From an uncultured Atopobium sp. (GTDB lineage: Bacteria > Actinomycetota > Coriobacteriia > Coriobacteriales > Atopobiaceae), in assembly GCA_916715765.1 (NCBI GenBank), contig CAKAPG010000006.1:1-64000 (forward strand): a stretch of DNA of 64,000 bases. The letters run 5' to 3'. Shown in pieces: positions 25,106 through 33,791 of the stretch (positions within the stretch are counted from its first letter, which is position 1; each line of letters starts with the position of its first letter). Both the position numbers and the translations under genes were made by a program. The notes under the pieces are model-generated. The model searched no databases. It was not told where the DNA came from and saw only the letters and a program-made list of their open reading frames with translations.

Positions 25106-25489
25106 ATGAGAATTGAACATATCGCACTGTATGTAAACGATTTAGAGAGTGCTCGACGGTTTTTTGTAAAGCACTTTGGAGCAACATCCAACGATGGCTA
25201 TCATAATCCTCAAACGGATTTTCGCTCGTACTTCCTTTCCTTCGATAAAGGTGCACGACTTGAAATCATGAACAAACCTAAAATGTCAGATTTACCAAAA
25301 GAGATCAACCGCACGGGATACGCTCATATTGCATTTAGTATCGGAAGCAAAGAAACGGTAGATACCCTCACTGCAGAGTTGAAAGCAGACGGCTATGAAG
25401 TCATCAGCGGACCAAGAACAACCGGAGATGGCTATTATGAAAGTTGCATTATTGCCCTTGAAGACAATCAAATTGAAATTACGATTTAA
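25106..25489 (+). CDS. VOC-superfamily (glyoxalase/bleomycin-resistance fold) protein
   Basis: A 127-aa single-module pair of beta-alpha-beta-beta-beta units: RIEHIALYVNDLESARRFF at the start, GYAHIAFSIGSKETVDTL in the middle, and EDNQIEITI at the end. His4 or His5 and the final Glu could be metal ligands, as in glyoxalase I-like lyases. Typical annotations are lactoylglutathione lyase-like or resistance protein, but the substrate is unknown. The ATG at 25106 has CGGAGA six bases upstream. It follows the broken grpB by 41 bp in the same AT-rich block. Confidence 0.85.
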   Translation: MRIEHIALYVNDLESARRFFVKHFGATSNDGYHNPQTDFRSYFLSFDKGARLEIMNKPKMSDLPKEINRTGYAHIAFSIGSKETVDTLTAELKADGYEVISGPRTTGDGYYESCIIALEDNQIEITI

Positions 25490-25519
25490 CTAAAAAATTT
25501 AATTATCTCAAGGAGTTAC

Positions 25520-26047
25520 ATGAAGATCGCTCTTATAAAACCAACTGAAGAAAATAAAGCACAGCTCATAGAGATGCTTGATGAGTGGAAACATGATATC
25601 GAGACAAATCATACAAATCCATCTCCAAGACGCATTTTCAGATTTGATCATCATGACTTTACAAACTATCTAGAACAACTAGACGTAAAGGAACCCGTTC
25701 CAGCTGGTCGAGTGCCTACAACAACCCTCTTTTGCTATGACTATGATAAAAATATTTTTGTTGGAGCAGTAAATATTCGCCATTCTCTTACTGAAGAGCT
25801 TTTACATAGTGGTGGACACATCGGTGATGGAATTCGACCAAGTGAGAGAAGAAAAGGATATGCAACAGCAATGATTGCGCTTGCGCTCAAAGAATGTAAG
25901 AAACTTGGTATTGAGCGTGTTCTCATGTGCTGTCGTAAAGATAATATCGGCTCGGCAAAGTCTATTATCAATAACGGCGGAATACTCGAAAACGAAGTTC
26001 TTGACGAGGACAATGTGCTTACGCAAAGATATTGGATTGACCTTTAA
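25520..26047 (+). CDS. GNAT-family N-acetyltransferase
   Basis: A 175-aa acetyltransferase. The acetyl-CoA-binding motif A is IRPSERRKGYATAMIALAL near residue 102 with the R-x-x-G-x-A signature, followed by KKLGIERVLMCCRKDNIGS and a C-terminal IINNGGILENEV typical of small-molecule or antibiotic-resistance GNATs. The substrate is unknown. CAAGGAG is seven bases before the ATG. Part of the accessory block. Confidence 0.88.
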   Translation: MKIALIKPTEENKAQLIEMLDEWKHDIETNHTNPSPRRIFRFDHHDFTNYLEQLDVKEPVPAGRVPTTTLFCYDYDKNIFVGAVNIRHSLTEELLHSGGHIGDGIRPSERRKGYATAMIALALKECKKLGIERVLMCCRKDNIGSAKSIINNGGILENEVLDEDNVLTQRYWIDL

Positions 26048-26133
26048 TAGTTCTTCTCATTTGTCTACGAGGCTTGATATACGTTGAAAAAGGATATATA
26101 TTCATATTTCCACATGAGACGAAGGAGAGCCTA

Positions 26134-26802
26134 ATGATTCAAGACGAGCTCTTTGCACTTCAAGATACAGAATATGCCGCTTTTCAAAGTAAACTCACAC
26201 CCAATATCTCAAGAGAATCCATCATTGGTGTACGCGTTCCTCAACTCAGAAAGCTTGCTAAAAGGCTTGGAAAAAGCAAAGATGCTAACGAGTTTCTTCT
26301 CTCCCTTCCACATGCCTACTATGACGAAAACATGCTGCATAGCCTGCTTGTTTCAGAGATTAAAGATTTTGACGACTGTATCTCAGCGATTGATGCATTT
26401 CTTCCTTATGTCGATAACTGGGCCGTGTGTGACATCTTGTCGCCGCAGGTTTTCAAAAAGAATTGCGCGCGTCTTATAACTGAAATTCAGAGGTGGGCAT
26501 CTTCGAGCCATGTATATACCTGTCGCTTTGGTATAGAGATGCTTATGACCCATTTTCTAGATGATAATTTTGACTCCAAATACCTTGAAATTTCTGCGCA
26601 AATTCACTCAGACGAATACTACGTTAACATGATGATTGCCTGGTTCTTTGCAACGGCTCTAGCCAAACAATGGGACTCTACACTACCCTATCTTGAAACC
26701 AAAAAGCTGGACACATGGGTGCACAATAAAACGATTCAAAAAGCATGTGAAAGCTATCGAATCACCAAAGAACAAAAAACTTATCTTAAAAGTTTGAAAT
26801 AG
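26134..26802 (+). CDS. AlkD-like DNA alkylation repair HEAT-repeat protein
   Basis: A 222-aa all-helical protein of the AlkC/AlkD group, which in other bacteria removes 3-methyl and 7-methyl purines. Conserved segments: IIGVRVPQLRKLAKRLGK near residue 33, DNWAVCDILSPQVF near 100, and VNMMIAWFFATALAKQWD near 168, where Trp and Asp residues line the DNA cleft in AlkD. The ATG at 26134 has GAAGGAG upstream; a longer frame exists without one. It is the last rightward gene before the direction switch. Confidence 0.85.
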   Translation: MIQDELFALQDTEYAAFQSKLTPNISRESIIGVRVPQLRKLAKRLGKSKDANEFLLSLPHAYYDENMLHSLLVSEIKDFDDCISAIDAFLPYVDNWAVCDILSPQVFKKNCARLITEIQRWASSSHVYTCRFGIEMLMTHFLDDNFDSKYLEISAQIHSDEYYVNMMIAWFFATALAKQWDSTLPYLETKKLDTWVHNKTIQKACESYRITKEQKTYLKSLK

Positions 26803-26849
26803 TACTTTGAAAATAGCTGATATGGTTTTTAGTAGTCAATCTAAATATT

Positions 26850-26876
26850 TAGGGGATCGAATAGCTCGATCCCCTA
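26850..26876. terminator. Hairpin between convergent alkD-like and trxB genes
   Basis: A perfect 11-bp stem TAGGGGATCGA / TCGATCCCCTA with a 5-base loop. It sits between two converging genes and could serve both, although neither side has a strong T-run. Confidence 0.7.
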
Positions 26877-26906
26877 TCAAATATCTATCAAATATGAAAT
26901 AAAAAA

Positions 26907-27857
26907 TTAACCCTCGACAGGCTGTCCAAGATAAGATGCAACAGAAGTTGCAGCGATGGCACCGTCTGCTGCTGCAGTAATAATCTGACGCAGTGGCTTC
27001 TTATTGAGGTCTCCTGCGGTAAAGAGACCAGGTGTCTTAGTAGCCATACGTTCGTCAGCAAGGACATATCCCTGCTCATCAAGGTCTACAAGGTCTGTTA
27101 AAAGCTCAGTTGAAGGAACACGACCTACTAAGACAAAGACGCCAAAGCTGCCCTCATCAAAGGTCTCTGTGTGCTCTTCTCCCGTCTGGTTATTGCGGAA
27201 GGTGATGGAAGTAAGCAAATCGTTACCATCAACTGCAGTGATGCTGGTAAGATAACGAATCTCTGTCTTAGGATTCTCCTCAAACTGCTTAATTGCAGTA
27301 GCGTTAGCTCTTAGGTGATCCTTGCGGACGATAAGAGTTACTTTGTCAGCAAAACGAGCAAGGAACTGAGACTCCTCTACAGCGGTGTTGCCGCCGCCGA
27401 TTACAAATACCTGCTTGCCGCGATAGAACATTCCATCGCAGGTGGCGCAGTAAGAAACACCCTTGCCGGTGAACTTCTCTTCGTTGGTGAAGCCGGCGTG
27501 GCGAGGATTAGCGCCACCAGAAACAATGACGGCCTTTGCGTGATAGGTTCCCTCAGAAGTCTCCAACACAAAGAGGTTAGTCTCTGGATCCTTAACAATA
27601 GAAAGGACATTGGCCATGACAATCTCTGCGCCGAGGTCTGTAGCTTGCTTCTGAAGAGTATCGGTAATAGTGAAGCCATCAGTGTTTGGCATACCAGGGT
27701 AATTCTCAACCTCAGTAGTGGTGATGACCTGGCCACCTACTGCCTGTTTCTCTAAAACAACAGTATCGAGAAGAGCGCGCTTTGCATAAATTGCTGCTGA
27801 AAGTCCTGCAGGACCACCACCAACAATTACAAGGTCTTTAGTAATAACGTCTGCCAT
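26907..27857 (-). CDS. trxB: Thioredoxin reductase
   Basis: A cytoplasmic flavoenzyme that passes NADPH electrons to thioredoxin, and so supports MsrA and ribonucleotide reductase. FAD fold LVIVGGGPAGLSAAIYAKRA at residues 8-27, redox pair CATC near residue 138 in YCATCDGMF, NADPH fold VFVIGGGNTAVEE, and the C-terminal GLFTAGD. The 316 aa length is standard. I start at ATG 27857, with TTGGAG six bases upstream, four codons inside a longer frame. Confidence 0.96.
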   Translation of the reverse strand: MADVITKDLVIVGGGPAGLSAAIYAKRALLDTVVLEKQAVGGQVITTTEVENYPGMPNTDGFTITDTLQKQATDLGAEIVMANVLSIVKDPETNLFVLETSEGTYHAKAVIVSGGANPRHAGFTNEEKFTGKGVSYCATCDGMFYRGKQVFVIGGGNTAVEESQFLARFADKVTLIVRKDHLRANATAIKQFEENPKTEIRYLTSITAVDGNDLLTSITFRNNQTGEEHTETFDEGSFGVFVLVGRVPSTELLTDLVDLDEQGYVLADERMATKTPGLFTAGDLNKKPLRQIITAAADGAIAATSVASYLGQPVEG

Positions 27858-27963
27858 GATTGGCTCCAATCGTATAAATCGTAACTGGCTTTGTTATACC
27901 CTACTGATGACAATCATTATCAGTTATCTCTAAAAAATAGATTGCACACAATCTATTCACATA

Positions 27964-27994
27964 TGAAAAAAGGCGCGCCAAGACCCCCATCTTG
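27964..27994 (-). terminator. Terminator of the purine permease gene
   Basis: On the minus strand an AGGCGCG / CGCGCCT outer stem with an inner CAAGA / TCTTG pairing is followed by TTTTTT. Confidence 0.9.
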
Positions 27995-28021
27995 AACGCG
28001 CCTCCCCTAGTAATTTAAAAA

Positions 28022-29338
28022 CTAGTTAGCGATGATGAAGTAAGCAACAAATGCAAGCGTTGCAACCCACATCAGAGGCTTAACCTTCTTAACGTTACCT
28101 GTTACAAGAGCAACAACAACATAGAAGATGAAGCCAAAGCCAATGCCGTCAGAGATTGAGTAAGTCATTGGAATACCAGCGATAACCATGAATGCTGGGA
28201 AGCCCTCGAGTAGATCATTCCAATCAATCTCGGTAACCTCAGACATCATCAGGAAGCCAACAAGGACCAGTGCACCACAAGTTGCTGCAGAGCTGACGAT
28301 AGAAATGAGAGGTGCAATGAATGCTGCTGCAATAAAGAGCAGACCGGTGAAAATAGAAGAAAGACCAGTACGACCGCCGTCAGCAGCGCCGGATGCGGAC
28401 TCGATGAATGTGGTAATGGAAGAAGCACCAAAGAAACCACCTGCAGCTGCAGCAGCAGAGTCAACAATGAGGATCTGCTTGATGTCCTTAACGTTGCCGT
28501 CCTCAGTGAGGAAGTCTCCCTGCTTAGCAATAGCCATAGCAGAACCCATAGTGTCAAAGAAGTCGGACATCATCAAAGAGAATGCAAAGACGAGAAGAAC
28601 TGGCGTTGTCAGAGCCTTAACAATACCCATAACACCAGCACTATCGGTCAAGAATGGTGCACCAAAGGTGGAGAAATCAAGACCAGAAACAATGCCTGTA
28701 GGGCTTGCGGTAACACCAAGTGGAATACCAGCAAGTACGGCAAGGATGATGCCGATAAGCAGGGAGCCCTTAACACGAGCAGAGTAAAGAACAACTGTTG
28801 CAACAATGGAAATTACACCAACGATAAAGGTTGGAGAGAAAATATCGCCAAGAGCAACAAGGGTGGATTCATTAGCAACGATAATTCCGCTGTTCTTGAG
28901 ACCAATCATGGCAATAAAAAGACCTAGGCCAACAGAGATTGCGTGGCGTAGGTTTACAGGAATTGCATCCATAATTGCTTCACGAAGGCCGCAGAGAACT
29001 AAAAGAAGAATAGCAATTCCTTCAATGAAGATAACTGCCATTGATGCGTGCCAATCTCCACCAGTAATTGGAGTAAGAGAGAAGGCTACAACAGCGTTTA
29101 CACCCATACCAGATGCGCAAGCAAGTGGACGGTTAGAGAAAAGACCCATCAAAATGGTCATAATGCCGCCACCAAGACAGGTAGCAGTAATAGCTGCCGA
29201 AACTGGAACTCCTGCAGCAGCAAGAAGAGCTGGGTTTACTGCAATAATGTATGCCATTGCGAGAAATGTAGTAATTCCAGCCCTAAACTCTTGAGCGGGA
29301 TTACTGCCACGCTCAGCTACCTTAAAGAACTTCTCCAT
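28022..29338 (-). CDS. pbuG: NCS2/AzgA-type purine permease (PbuG-like)
   Basis: A membrane transporter of 438 aa with about 12-13 hydrophobic helices that imports hypoxanthine, guanine or adenine with protons. AzgA-family marks: GITTFLAMAYIIAVNPALL near residue 22, ASGMGVNAVVAFSL, and FFDTMGSAMAIAKQGDFL. The strong hydrophobicity and spacing match PbuG/AzgA more than UraA/XanQ. I start at ATG 29338 behind AAGGAAGAG. The leader to dut is only 72 bases, too short for a purine riboswitch, and none is seen. It fits with apt elsewhere in the window for purine salvage. Confidence 0.88.
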   Translation of the reverse strand: MEKFFKVAERGSNPAQEFRAGITTFLAMAYIIAVNPALLAAAGVPVSAAITATCLGGGIMTILMGLFSNRPLACASGMGVNAVVAFSLTPITGGDWHASMAVIFIEGIAILLLVLCGLREAIMDAIPVNLRHAISVGLGLFIAMIGLKNSGIIVANESTLVALGDIFSPTFIVGVISIVATVVLYSARVKGSLLIGIILAVLAGIPLGVTASPTGIVSGLDFSTFGAPFLTDSAGVMGIVKALTTPVLLVFAFSLMMSDFFDTMGSAMAIAKQGDFLTEDGNVKDIKQILIVDSAAAAAGGFFGASSITTFIESASGAADGGRTGLSSIFTGLLFIAAAFIAPLISIVSSAATCGALVLVGFLMMSEVTEIDWNDLLEGFPAFMVIAGIPMTYSISDGIGFGFIFYVVVALVTGNVKKVKPLMWVATLAFVAYFIIAN

Positions 29339-29410
29339 TAAGCTCTTCCTTCCTAAAGAGGCTTTTCCTTTATGCAAGCGCTAAAGCGCTTATCACCAAA
29401 ATAAAAAAAA

Positions 29411-29860
29411 TTATTGAACGCCGCTTGAACCAAAACCGCCTGTACCGCGATCAGTCTGATCAAGCTCATCAACTTCAATAAGCTCTACAACAGGGACCTG
29501 TTGAATCACAAGCTGCGCGATACGCTCACCACGCTCAATGTGAATAGTTTCTTTGCTATCAAGGTTAATAGCACAAACCTTAAGCTCACCGCGATAATGA
29601 GCATCAATGAGGCCTGGAGTATTTGCCATAGAAAGGCCCTTTTTAAGTGCGAGACCGCTTCTAGGCTGAACAAATCCTGCATATCCATCAGGAATTGCGA
29701 TAGCTAAACCGGTGGAAATAAGTTTGCGCTCAAAAGGAGCAAGATCAACATCTTCAGCACTTCTAAGATCTAATCCAGCGTCTCCTGTATAGGCGTACGA
29801 AGGTAGTTCAACAGTAGGATCAAGACGTTTAATAGGTAGCTGGATGTCAAAATTGCTCAT
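29411..29860 (-). CDS. dut: dUTP diphosphatase
   Basis: This enzyme hydrolyses dUTP to dUMP, keeping uracil out of DNA and feeding thymidylate synthesis. All five trimeric dUTPase motifs are present in 149 aa: [30 protein letters not shown] and the C-terminal GTGGFGSSG. The start overlaps the nrdR stop by one base (TAATG), so the two genes are coupled, joining nucleotide-pool control functions. Confidence 0.97.
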   Translation of the reverse strand: MSNFDIQLPIKRLDPTVELPSYAYTGDAGLDLRSAEDVDLAPFERKLISTGLAIAIPDGYAGFVQPRSGLALKKGLSMANTPGLIDAHYRGELKVCAINLDSKETIHIERGERIAQLVIQQVPVVELIEVDELDQTDRGTGGFGSSGVQ

Positions 29861-30306
29861 TAATTCAGGCTCCTTAATTCTGCGCTAAATTCATCAACAT
29901 CTTTGAAGTCTCTATAGACAGAAGCAAACCTAATGTATGCAACTTTATCGAGCATAACTAGGTTTTTAAGCACAATGCTTCCAAGGTCTTCAGATTTAAT
30001 CTCGTATTGGCCCTTATCTCTAATCTGAGACTCAATACCATCAATAAAATGATCAAGGGAAGCAACAGAGATATCTCTCTTTACTGTTGCAGCAACAAGA
30101 CCTCTCATAAGCTTCTGTCTATCAAAAGGCTCCTTGTGACCGTCTTTCTTAACAACGGTGATAGGAATCTCTTCTAAGCGCTCATAGGTTGTAAAACGAA
30201 ACTTACAGGACATGCACTCGCGACGCCTTCTAATGGCATCGTTATTCTCAGATGAGCGAGAATCAATAACCTTTGACTCTTCGTGACCGCATTTTGGACA
30301 ACGCAT
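29860..30306 (-). CDS. nrdR: Transcriptional repressor NrdR
   Basis: NrdR is a zinc-ribbon and ATP-cone repressor of ribonucleotide reductase genes that senses dATP/ATP. In 148 aa: zinc ribbon [13 protein letters not shown] with a second pair CMSCKFRF (Cys3, Cys6, Cys31, Cys34), then the ATP-cone with [21 protein letters not shown] choose ATG 30306 because it gives the canonical MRCP start and has AAAGGGG upstream. No NrdR box was searched for exhaustively; its targets are outside the window. Confidence 0.97.
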   Translation of the reverse strand: MRCPKCGHEESKVIDSRSSENNDAIRRRRECMSCKFRFTTYERLEEIPITVVKKDGHKEPFDRQKLMRGLVAATVKRDISVASLDHFIDGIESQIRDKGQYEIKSEDLGSIVLKNLVMLDKVAYIRFASVYRDFKDVDEFSAELRSLN

Positions 30307-30403
30307 GGAATCCCCTTTTTTCGTATAAAAGGAAGATACCATTTTACGCAGGTATTGACTGCTATCAACACAGAATTCTGAGAGAAATTTACATAAATAT
30401 TTA

Positions 30404-30850
30404 CTATTTAGATACAGAAGGAATCTCTAGGGTTTGTCCAGCCCTTAAAAGAGAAGAATCGAGATTATTTCTTTCTCTAATCCAACTTACTTGCTGCTCT
30501 GTAGAGACGCCCTCAATTGGATTGCTTTCTGCAATTGACCACAGCGTATCATTACTCTGAACAGTAATTGTTTGTGAAGCGCTATCCATTACAGATGTAG
30601 CAAATGAATTAAGAGCAGATGTACGAAGGAAAGAAACCGCAAACATCAGAATAAATGATGCGGTAACAATAAGACCTGCAATAAAAGCCTCTTTGTTGGT
30701 CAGCGTCTTTACGTAAGAGACTTCCTCACGCTGAGGTGCAACGGAACCCTTCTTTGCGCCGCCTTCAATTACCTTAAATGCAGGCTTATAAGAAGCAAGT
30801 GCTGAAGTGCCATTAACCTGATACATCTTTGACTGATACATACGCCTCAT
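30404..30850 (-). CDS. Membrane LysM protein divergent from lexA, YneA/ChiZ-like SOS division inhibitor candidate
   Basis: A 148-aa protein: a cytoplasmic basic N-terminus, one transmembrane helix (about residues 55-75, FIAGLIVTASFILMFAVSFL) and an external LysM domain (about 95-144, ITVQSNDTLWSIAESN to AGQTLEIP). Size, topology and position divergent from lexA are the same as for B. subtilis YneA and mycobacterial ChiZ, which delay division after DNA damage. The start at 30850 has GGAAGGAAA upstream. Its promoter contains two LexA-box-like sites. The function is inferred from architecture and synteny. Confidence 0.8.
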   Translation of the reverse strand: MRRMYQSKMYQVNGTSALASYKPAFKVIEGGAKKGSVAPQREEVSYVKTLTNKEAFIAGLIVTASFILMFAVSFLRTSALNSFATSVMDSASQTITVQSNDTLWSIAESNPIEGVSTEQQVSWIRERNNLDSSLLRAGQTLEIPSVSK

Positions 30851-30918
30851 ATCATTTCCTTCCGTAATAGTTTTTACGGAACTAGTTATATCTAATACAC
30901 CGGACAAAAAGTCATGTC

Positions 30919-30962
30919 CGAACGTTTGTACTAATAATATGTAGTACATTTGTTCGTGTCAA
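30919..30962 (-). promoter_or_regulatory. SOS promoter of the LysM gene with two LexA boxes
   Basis: On the minus strand TTGACA (30957-30962), a 17-base spacer and TATTAT (30934-30939). The spacer contains CGAAC-AAAT-GTACT (30943-30956) and a second site CGAAC-GTTT-GTACT (plus strand, 30919-30932) follows the -10. The two boxes are inverted copies of each other, 10 bases apart. Both have one weaker half-site (GTACT instead of GTTCG). Confidence 0.82.
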
Positions 30963-30970
30963 GAAAAAAT

Positions 30971-31010
30971 AGAACATTCGTTTGATTAATTTTTAGAACA
31001 CGTGTATTAT
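30971..31010 (+). promoter_or_regulatory. lexA promoter with two LexA boxes
   Basis: TTGATT (30982-30987), 17 bases, TATTAT (31005-31010). AGAAC-ATTC-GTTTG (30971-30984) overlaps the -35 and AGAAC-ACGT-GTATT (30995-31008) covers the spacer and -10, consistent with autorepression. Confidence 0.75.
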
Positions 31011-31035
31011 TACTAAAAAGAAAAAGGAGGCTCAT

Positions 31036-31689
31036 ATGCCAAAGGGCAAACTCAGCAAGCGTCAGGCAGCAATTTATGAATATATCTGTTCATACACAGA
31101 TCAACACGGCTATCCCCCTTCAGTAAGAGAGATTGGTGCTGCTGTTAATCTCGCGTCTCCTTCAACTGTCCATATGCATCTAAAAGTCCTGGAGCAGTTT
31201 GGCCTAATTGATAGAGACCCAAAGAAGCCTCGTACTATGAAGATTGTTCCCCAGGCTTCAAACATTTCTGACGCAGCAAAGCTTGCTCCCGTTACTCAAG
31301 ACGTAGCTAATAATGTCATTAGTCTTCCTCTTGTTGGACGTGTTGCTGCAGGCACACCTATTCTTGCTGAGCAAAACGTTGAGGAGTCTCTATCTCTTCC
31401 AACAAGCATTGTTGGAGATTCAAGCTCTTTCATTCTTCGCGTACGTGGAGAATCAATGATTAACGCTGGTATTTTTGATGGCGATTATATTGTGGTAAAA
31501 GAGCAGCAAGATGCCCATGACGGAGAAATCGTTGTTGCTCTCATTGATGACTCTGCAACTGTTAAGACATTCTATAGAGAAAACAATCGCATTCGTCTTC
31601 AGCCAGAAAACGATTTTATGGAGCCAATCTACGTACAGAATCCTGTTATTTTAGGTAGGGTTACTGCACTTATTAGATCAATTTCATAG
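31036..31689 (+). CDS. lexA: SOS repressor LexA
   Basis: LexA represses the SOS regulon and cleaves itself when RecA filaments form. In 217 aa: winged helix-turn-helix YPPSVREIGAAVNLASPSTV (26-45), self-cleavage bond Ala105-Gly106 in VGRVAAGTPI, nucleophile Ser140 in RGESMINAGI and general base Lys177 in SATVKTF. The ATG has AAAGGAGG seven bases upstream. It is divergent from the LysM gene; the shared 185-bp region carries four LexA-like boxes, and recA at 40-41 kb has a perfect one. Confidence 0.97.
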   Translation: MPKGKLSKRQAAIYEYICSYTDQHGYPPSVREIGAAVNLASPSTVHMHLKVLEQFGLIDRDPKKPRTMKIVPQASNISDAAKLAPVTQDVANNVISLPLVGRVAAGTPILAEQNVEESLSLPTSIVGDSSSFILRVRGESMINAGIFDGDYIVVKEQQDAHDGEIVVALIDDSATVKTFYRENNRIRLQPENDFMEPIYVQNPVILGRVTALIRSIS

Positions 31690-31696
31690 TCACAAT

Positions 31697-32461
31697 ATGG
31701 GTGTGGAATTAGAACAATCCAAAGGTAGAGTAACTTTCTTTGATACTATTCGAGGAATCTCAGTAGTATCAATGATACTGTTTCACTTTACCTATGATTT
31801 GTTCTTTATCTCTCACATCAAGCTTACGTGGTTTACTCCTTTAGTTATGCGAATTTGGGTGCCTTCAATTTCGTATCCCTTTATTTTTATTGCTGGCTGC
31901 ATGTGCGCTTTTTCAAAAAATTCTTTTAAGCGAGCAGGAGTTTACGGTCTTGTTGCTCTTGCAATATTCGCAGCTACTACCTTTGCTAATATTGATACTC
32001 CTATTAACTTTGGAATTTTCTTCTGCATGGCTTCATGCACCTTGGTAGAAGCTCTTATTTCACGTTTCGCTAATCCGCCCAAAGGGTATGCAGCAGCAAT
32101 TCTTTTTCTGTTGTTATTTGTTATCTGCATTCCAATGTCTGCAGGTCACATTGGTATAGGTAACATGGTTTTCTCGTTACCTAAAGAGTTGTATCAAACG
32201 CCGTATTTAGCCTGGGCGGGATTTCCTTCTCCAACTTTTTCATCTGGAGATTACTATCCATTGCTCCCCTATTTGTTCTTGTATGTAAGTGGAGCTGCGT
32301 TTAACAGACAGCTCAAAGCAGAAGGCTATCCTAACTGGATGAAAACATTTTCCCTCCCCCTTATAACAAAGATGGGAAAACATTCGCTTATCGTTTATAT
32401 TTTGCACCAACCAATATTGCTGCTCATTGCCTTATTCGTCAGTCAGAATATCGTCCTCTGA
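31697..32461 (+). CDS. DUF1624 / heparan-alpha-glucosaminide acetyltransferase-like membrane protein
   Basis: A 254-aa integral membrane protein with about seven helices. The N-terminus RVTFFDTIRGISVVSMILFH is the marker of the acyltransferase-like DUF1624 (HGSNAT-type) family, in which an intramembrane His accepts acyl groups. Family members modify sugars at the membrane; the substrate here is unknown. It starts 7 bp after lexA with no visible ribosome site, so translation may depend on lexA. Its last 30 bases overlap the end of hflX on the other strand, an unusual convergent gene overlap. Confidence 0.75.
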   Translation: MGVELEQSKGRVTFFDTIRGISVVSMILFHFTYDLFFISHIKLTWFTPLVMRIWVPSISYPFIFIAGCMCAFSKNSFKRAGVYGLVALAIFAATTFANIDTPINFGIFFCMASCTLVEALISRFANPPKGYAAAILFLLLFVICIPMSAGHIGIGNMVFSLPKELYQTPYLAWAGFPSPTFSSGDYYPLLPYLFLYVSGAAFNRQLKAEGYPNWMKTFSLPLITKMGKHSLIVYILHQPILLLIALFVSQNIVL

Positions 32462-33745
32462 CACCACATAAGGCTCTAAAAGTGCCTGCATATAGGTGTC
32501 GGCTTTAACTGACAGCAAAAGACCTTCAGCAACGTATTGCTCGTGTAGAAGCTGACATCTCTCGTGAACGGACTTAACAAGAGCGCCTTTGTTGAACGGG
32601 ATAAGTGCACTAATTACCTTGTCGCCAGCGCTGGCTATTTCTTGAATCTTGTGGAGAAGACCGTTAATACCCGTACCTTCTTGAGCAGAAATAAATACAG
32701 CGTCTGGGTAGAGCGCTTTAAGCATTTGAAGTTCTTGCTCAGAAAGTAAATCAACCTTGTTAAGAACAAGAATTTGATTGCTTTTATCGGCCTCAATATC
32801 TTTCAAAATACTACGAACAACTGCAATTTCTTTAGAAAGATTCTTGTCAGTTGCATCAGCGACCAGCAGCAGAAGATCAGCTTCTTGAGCTTCAACCAGT
32901 GTAGATTTAAAGGACTCAATCAGATTTGTAGGAAGCTTTTGAATAAATCCAACAGTATCGGTCAGAACAATTTTTCTTCCTTCATCAAGAGAAAGTGCTC
33001 TGGTAGTTGGATCAAGAGTTGCAAAGAGCTCGTCTTTTGCGTATACATCTGCTCCAGTTAACTGATTCAGAAGCGTTGATTTACCGGCGTTGGTATAGCC
33101 AACCAGAGAGACGCTAAACGTTCCAGAATTCCATCTGGACTTAGACTGAACTTCTCGCCGTTGACCTAGCTGCTTAAGCTCATTTTTAAGGGTTGAAATA
33201 CGCTTTCTAATAAGGCGACGGTCAACCTCAAGCTGGCTCTCTCCCTGGCCAAAACGGCTACCAATGCCACCGCGAGTTTGCTCGCCAACCAGGTGACTCC
33301 ACATGCCGCGAAGCCTTGGAAGTACGTACTGGAGCTGCGCGAGCTGTACCTGAAGGCGACCCTCTTTAGTACGTGCATGAATACCAAAAATATCAAGAAT
33401 CAGCGCTGTTCGGTCAATGACTTTAACAGGCTCTCCAAGCAATTTTTCTAGGTTAGATTGCTGAGAAGGCGTGAGCTCATCATCAAAGATGACCACGTCA
33501 GTGTTAGTGTTTCTAACCAGAGAAACAAGTTCTTCCGTCTTACCTTTGCCGATAAACGTTTTTGGAATGGGTGAGTCAAGTTTCTGTGTTAAACGCATAA
33601 AGACTTCAGCGCCATCGGTTTGTGCGAGGCGCTCAAGCTCGTCCATTGATTCTTCAAGCGACCAATCGCTTTTACCACAATCAACGCCTACAAGAATTGC
33701 TCGTTCAACTTTAGGAGCGGTATCAAATGGAACAAAACGACCCAT
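32432..33745 (-). CDS. hflX: Ribosome-associated GTPase HflX
   Basis: HflX splits stalled ribosomes under stress. In 437 aa: an N-terminal HflX domain with FIGKGKTEELVSL, a helical RGMWSHLVGEQTRGGIGSRF region, then the G domain: G1 GYTNAGKST, G3 DTVGFIQKLP, G4 NKVD. Start ATG 33745 behind GGGGAG. miaA lies 46 bp upstream, as in many genomes where hfl and mia genes adjoin. The C-terminus overlaps the DUF1624 gene by 30 bp. Confidence 0.96.
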   Translation of the reverse strand: MGRFVPFDTAPKVERAILVGVDCGKSDWSLEESMDELERLAQTDGAEVFMRLTQKLDSPIPKTFIGKGKTEELVSLVRNTNTDVVIFDDELTPSQQSNLEKLLGEPVKVIDRTALILDIFGIHARTKEGRLQVQLAQLQYVLPRLRGMWSHLVGEQTRGGIGSRFGQGESQLEVDRRLIRKRISTLKNELKQLGQRREVQSKSRWNSGTFSVSLVGYTNAGKSTLLNQLTGADVYAKDELFATLDPTTRALSLDEGRKIVLTDTVGFIQKLPTNLIESFKSTLVEAQEADLLLLVADATDKNLSKEIAVVRSILKDIEADKSNQILVLNKVDLLSEQELQMLKALYPDAVFISAQEGTGINGLLHKIQEIASAGDKVISALIPFNKGALVKSVHERCQLLHEQYVAEGLLLSVKADTYMQALLEPYVVSEDDILTDE

Positions 33746-33791
33746 AAACTCCCCATCTAAGACTAGGTAAATACGTTAGTTTTGATGCGTC

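Noticed and set aside
29374..29391. Purine riboswitch before the PbuG-like permease
   Set aside because: The gap to dut is 72 bases with only a short AAGCGCT palindrome, too small for the aptamer.
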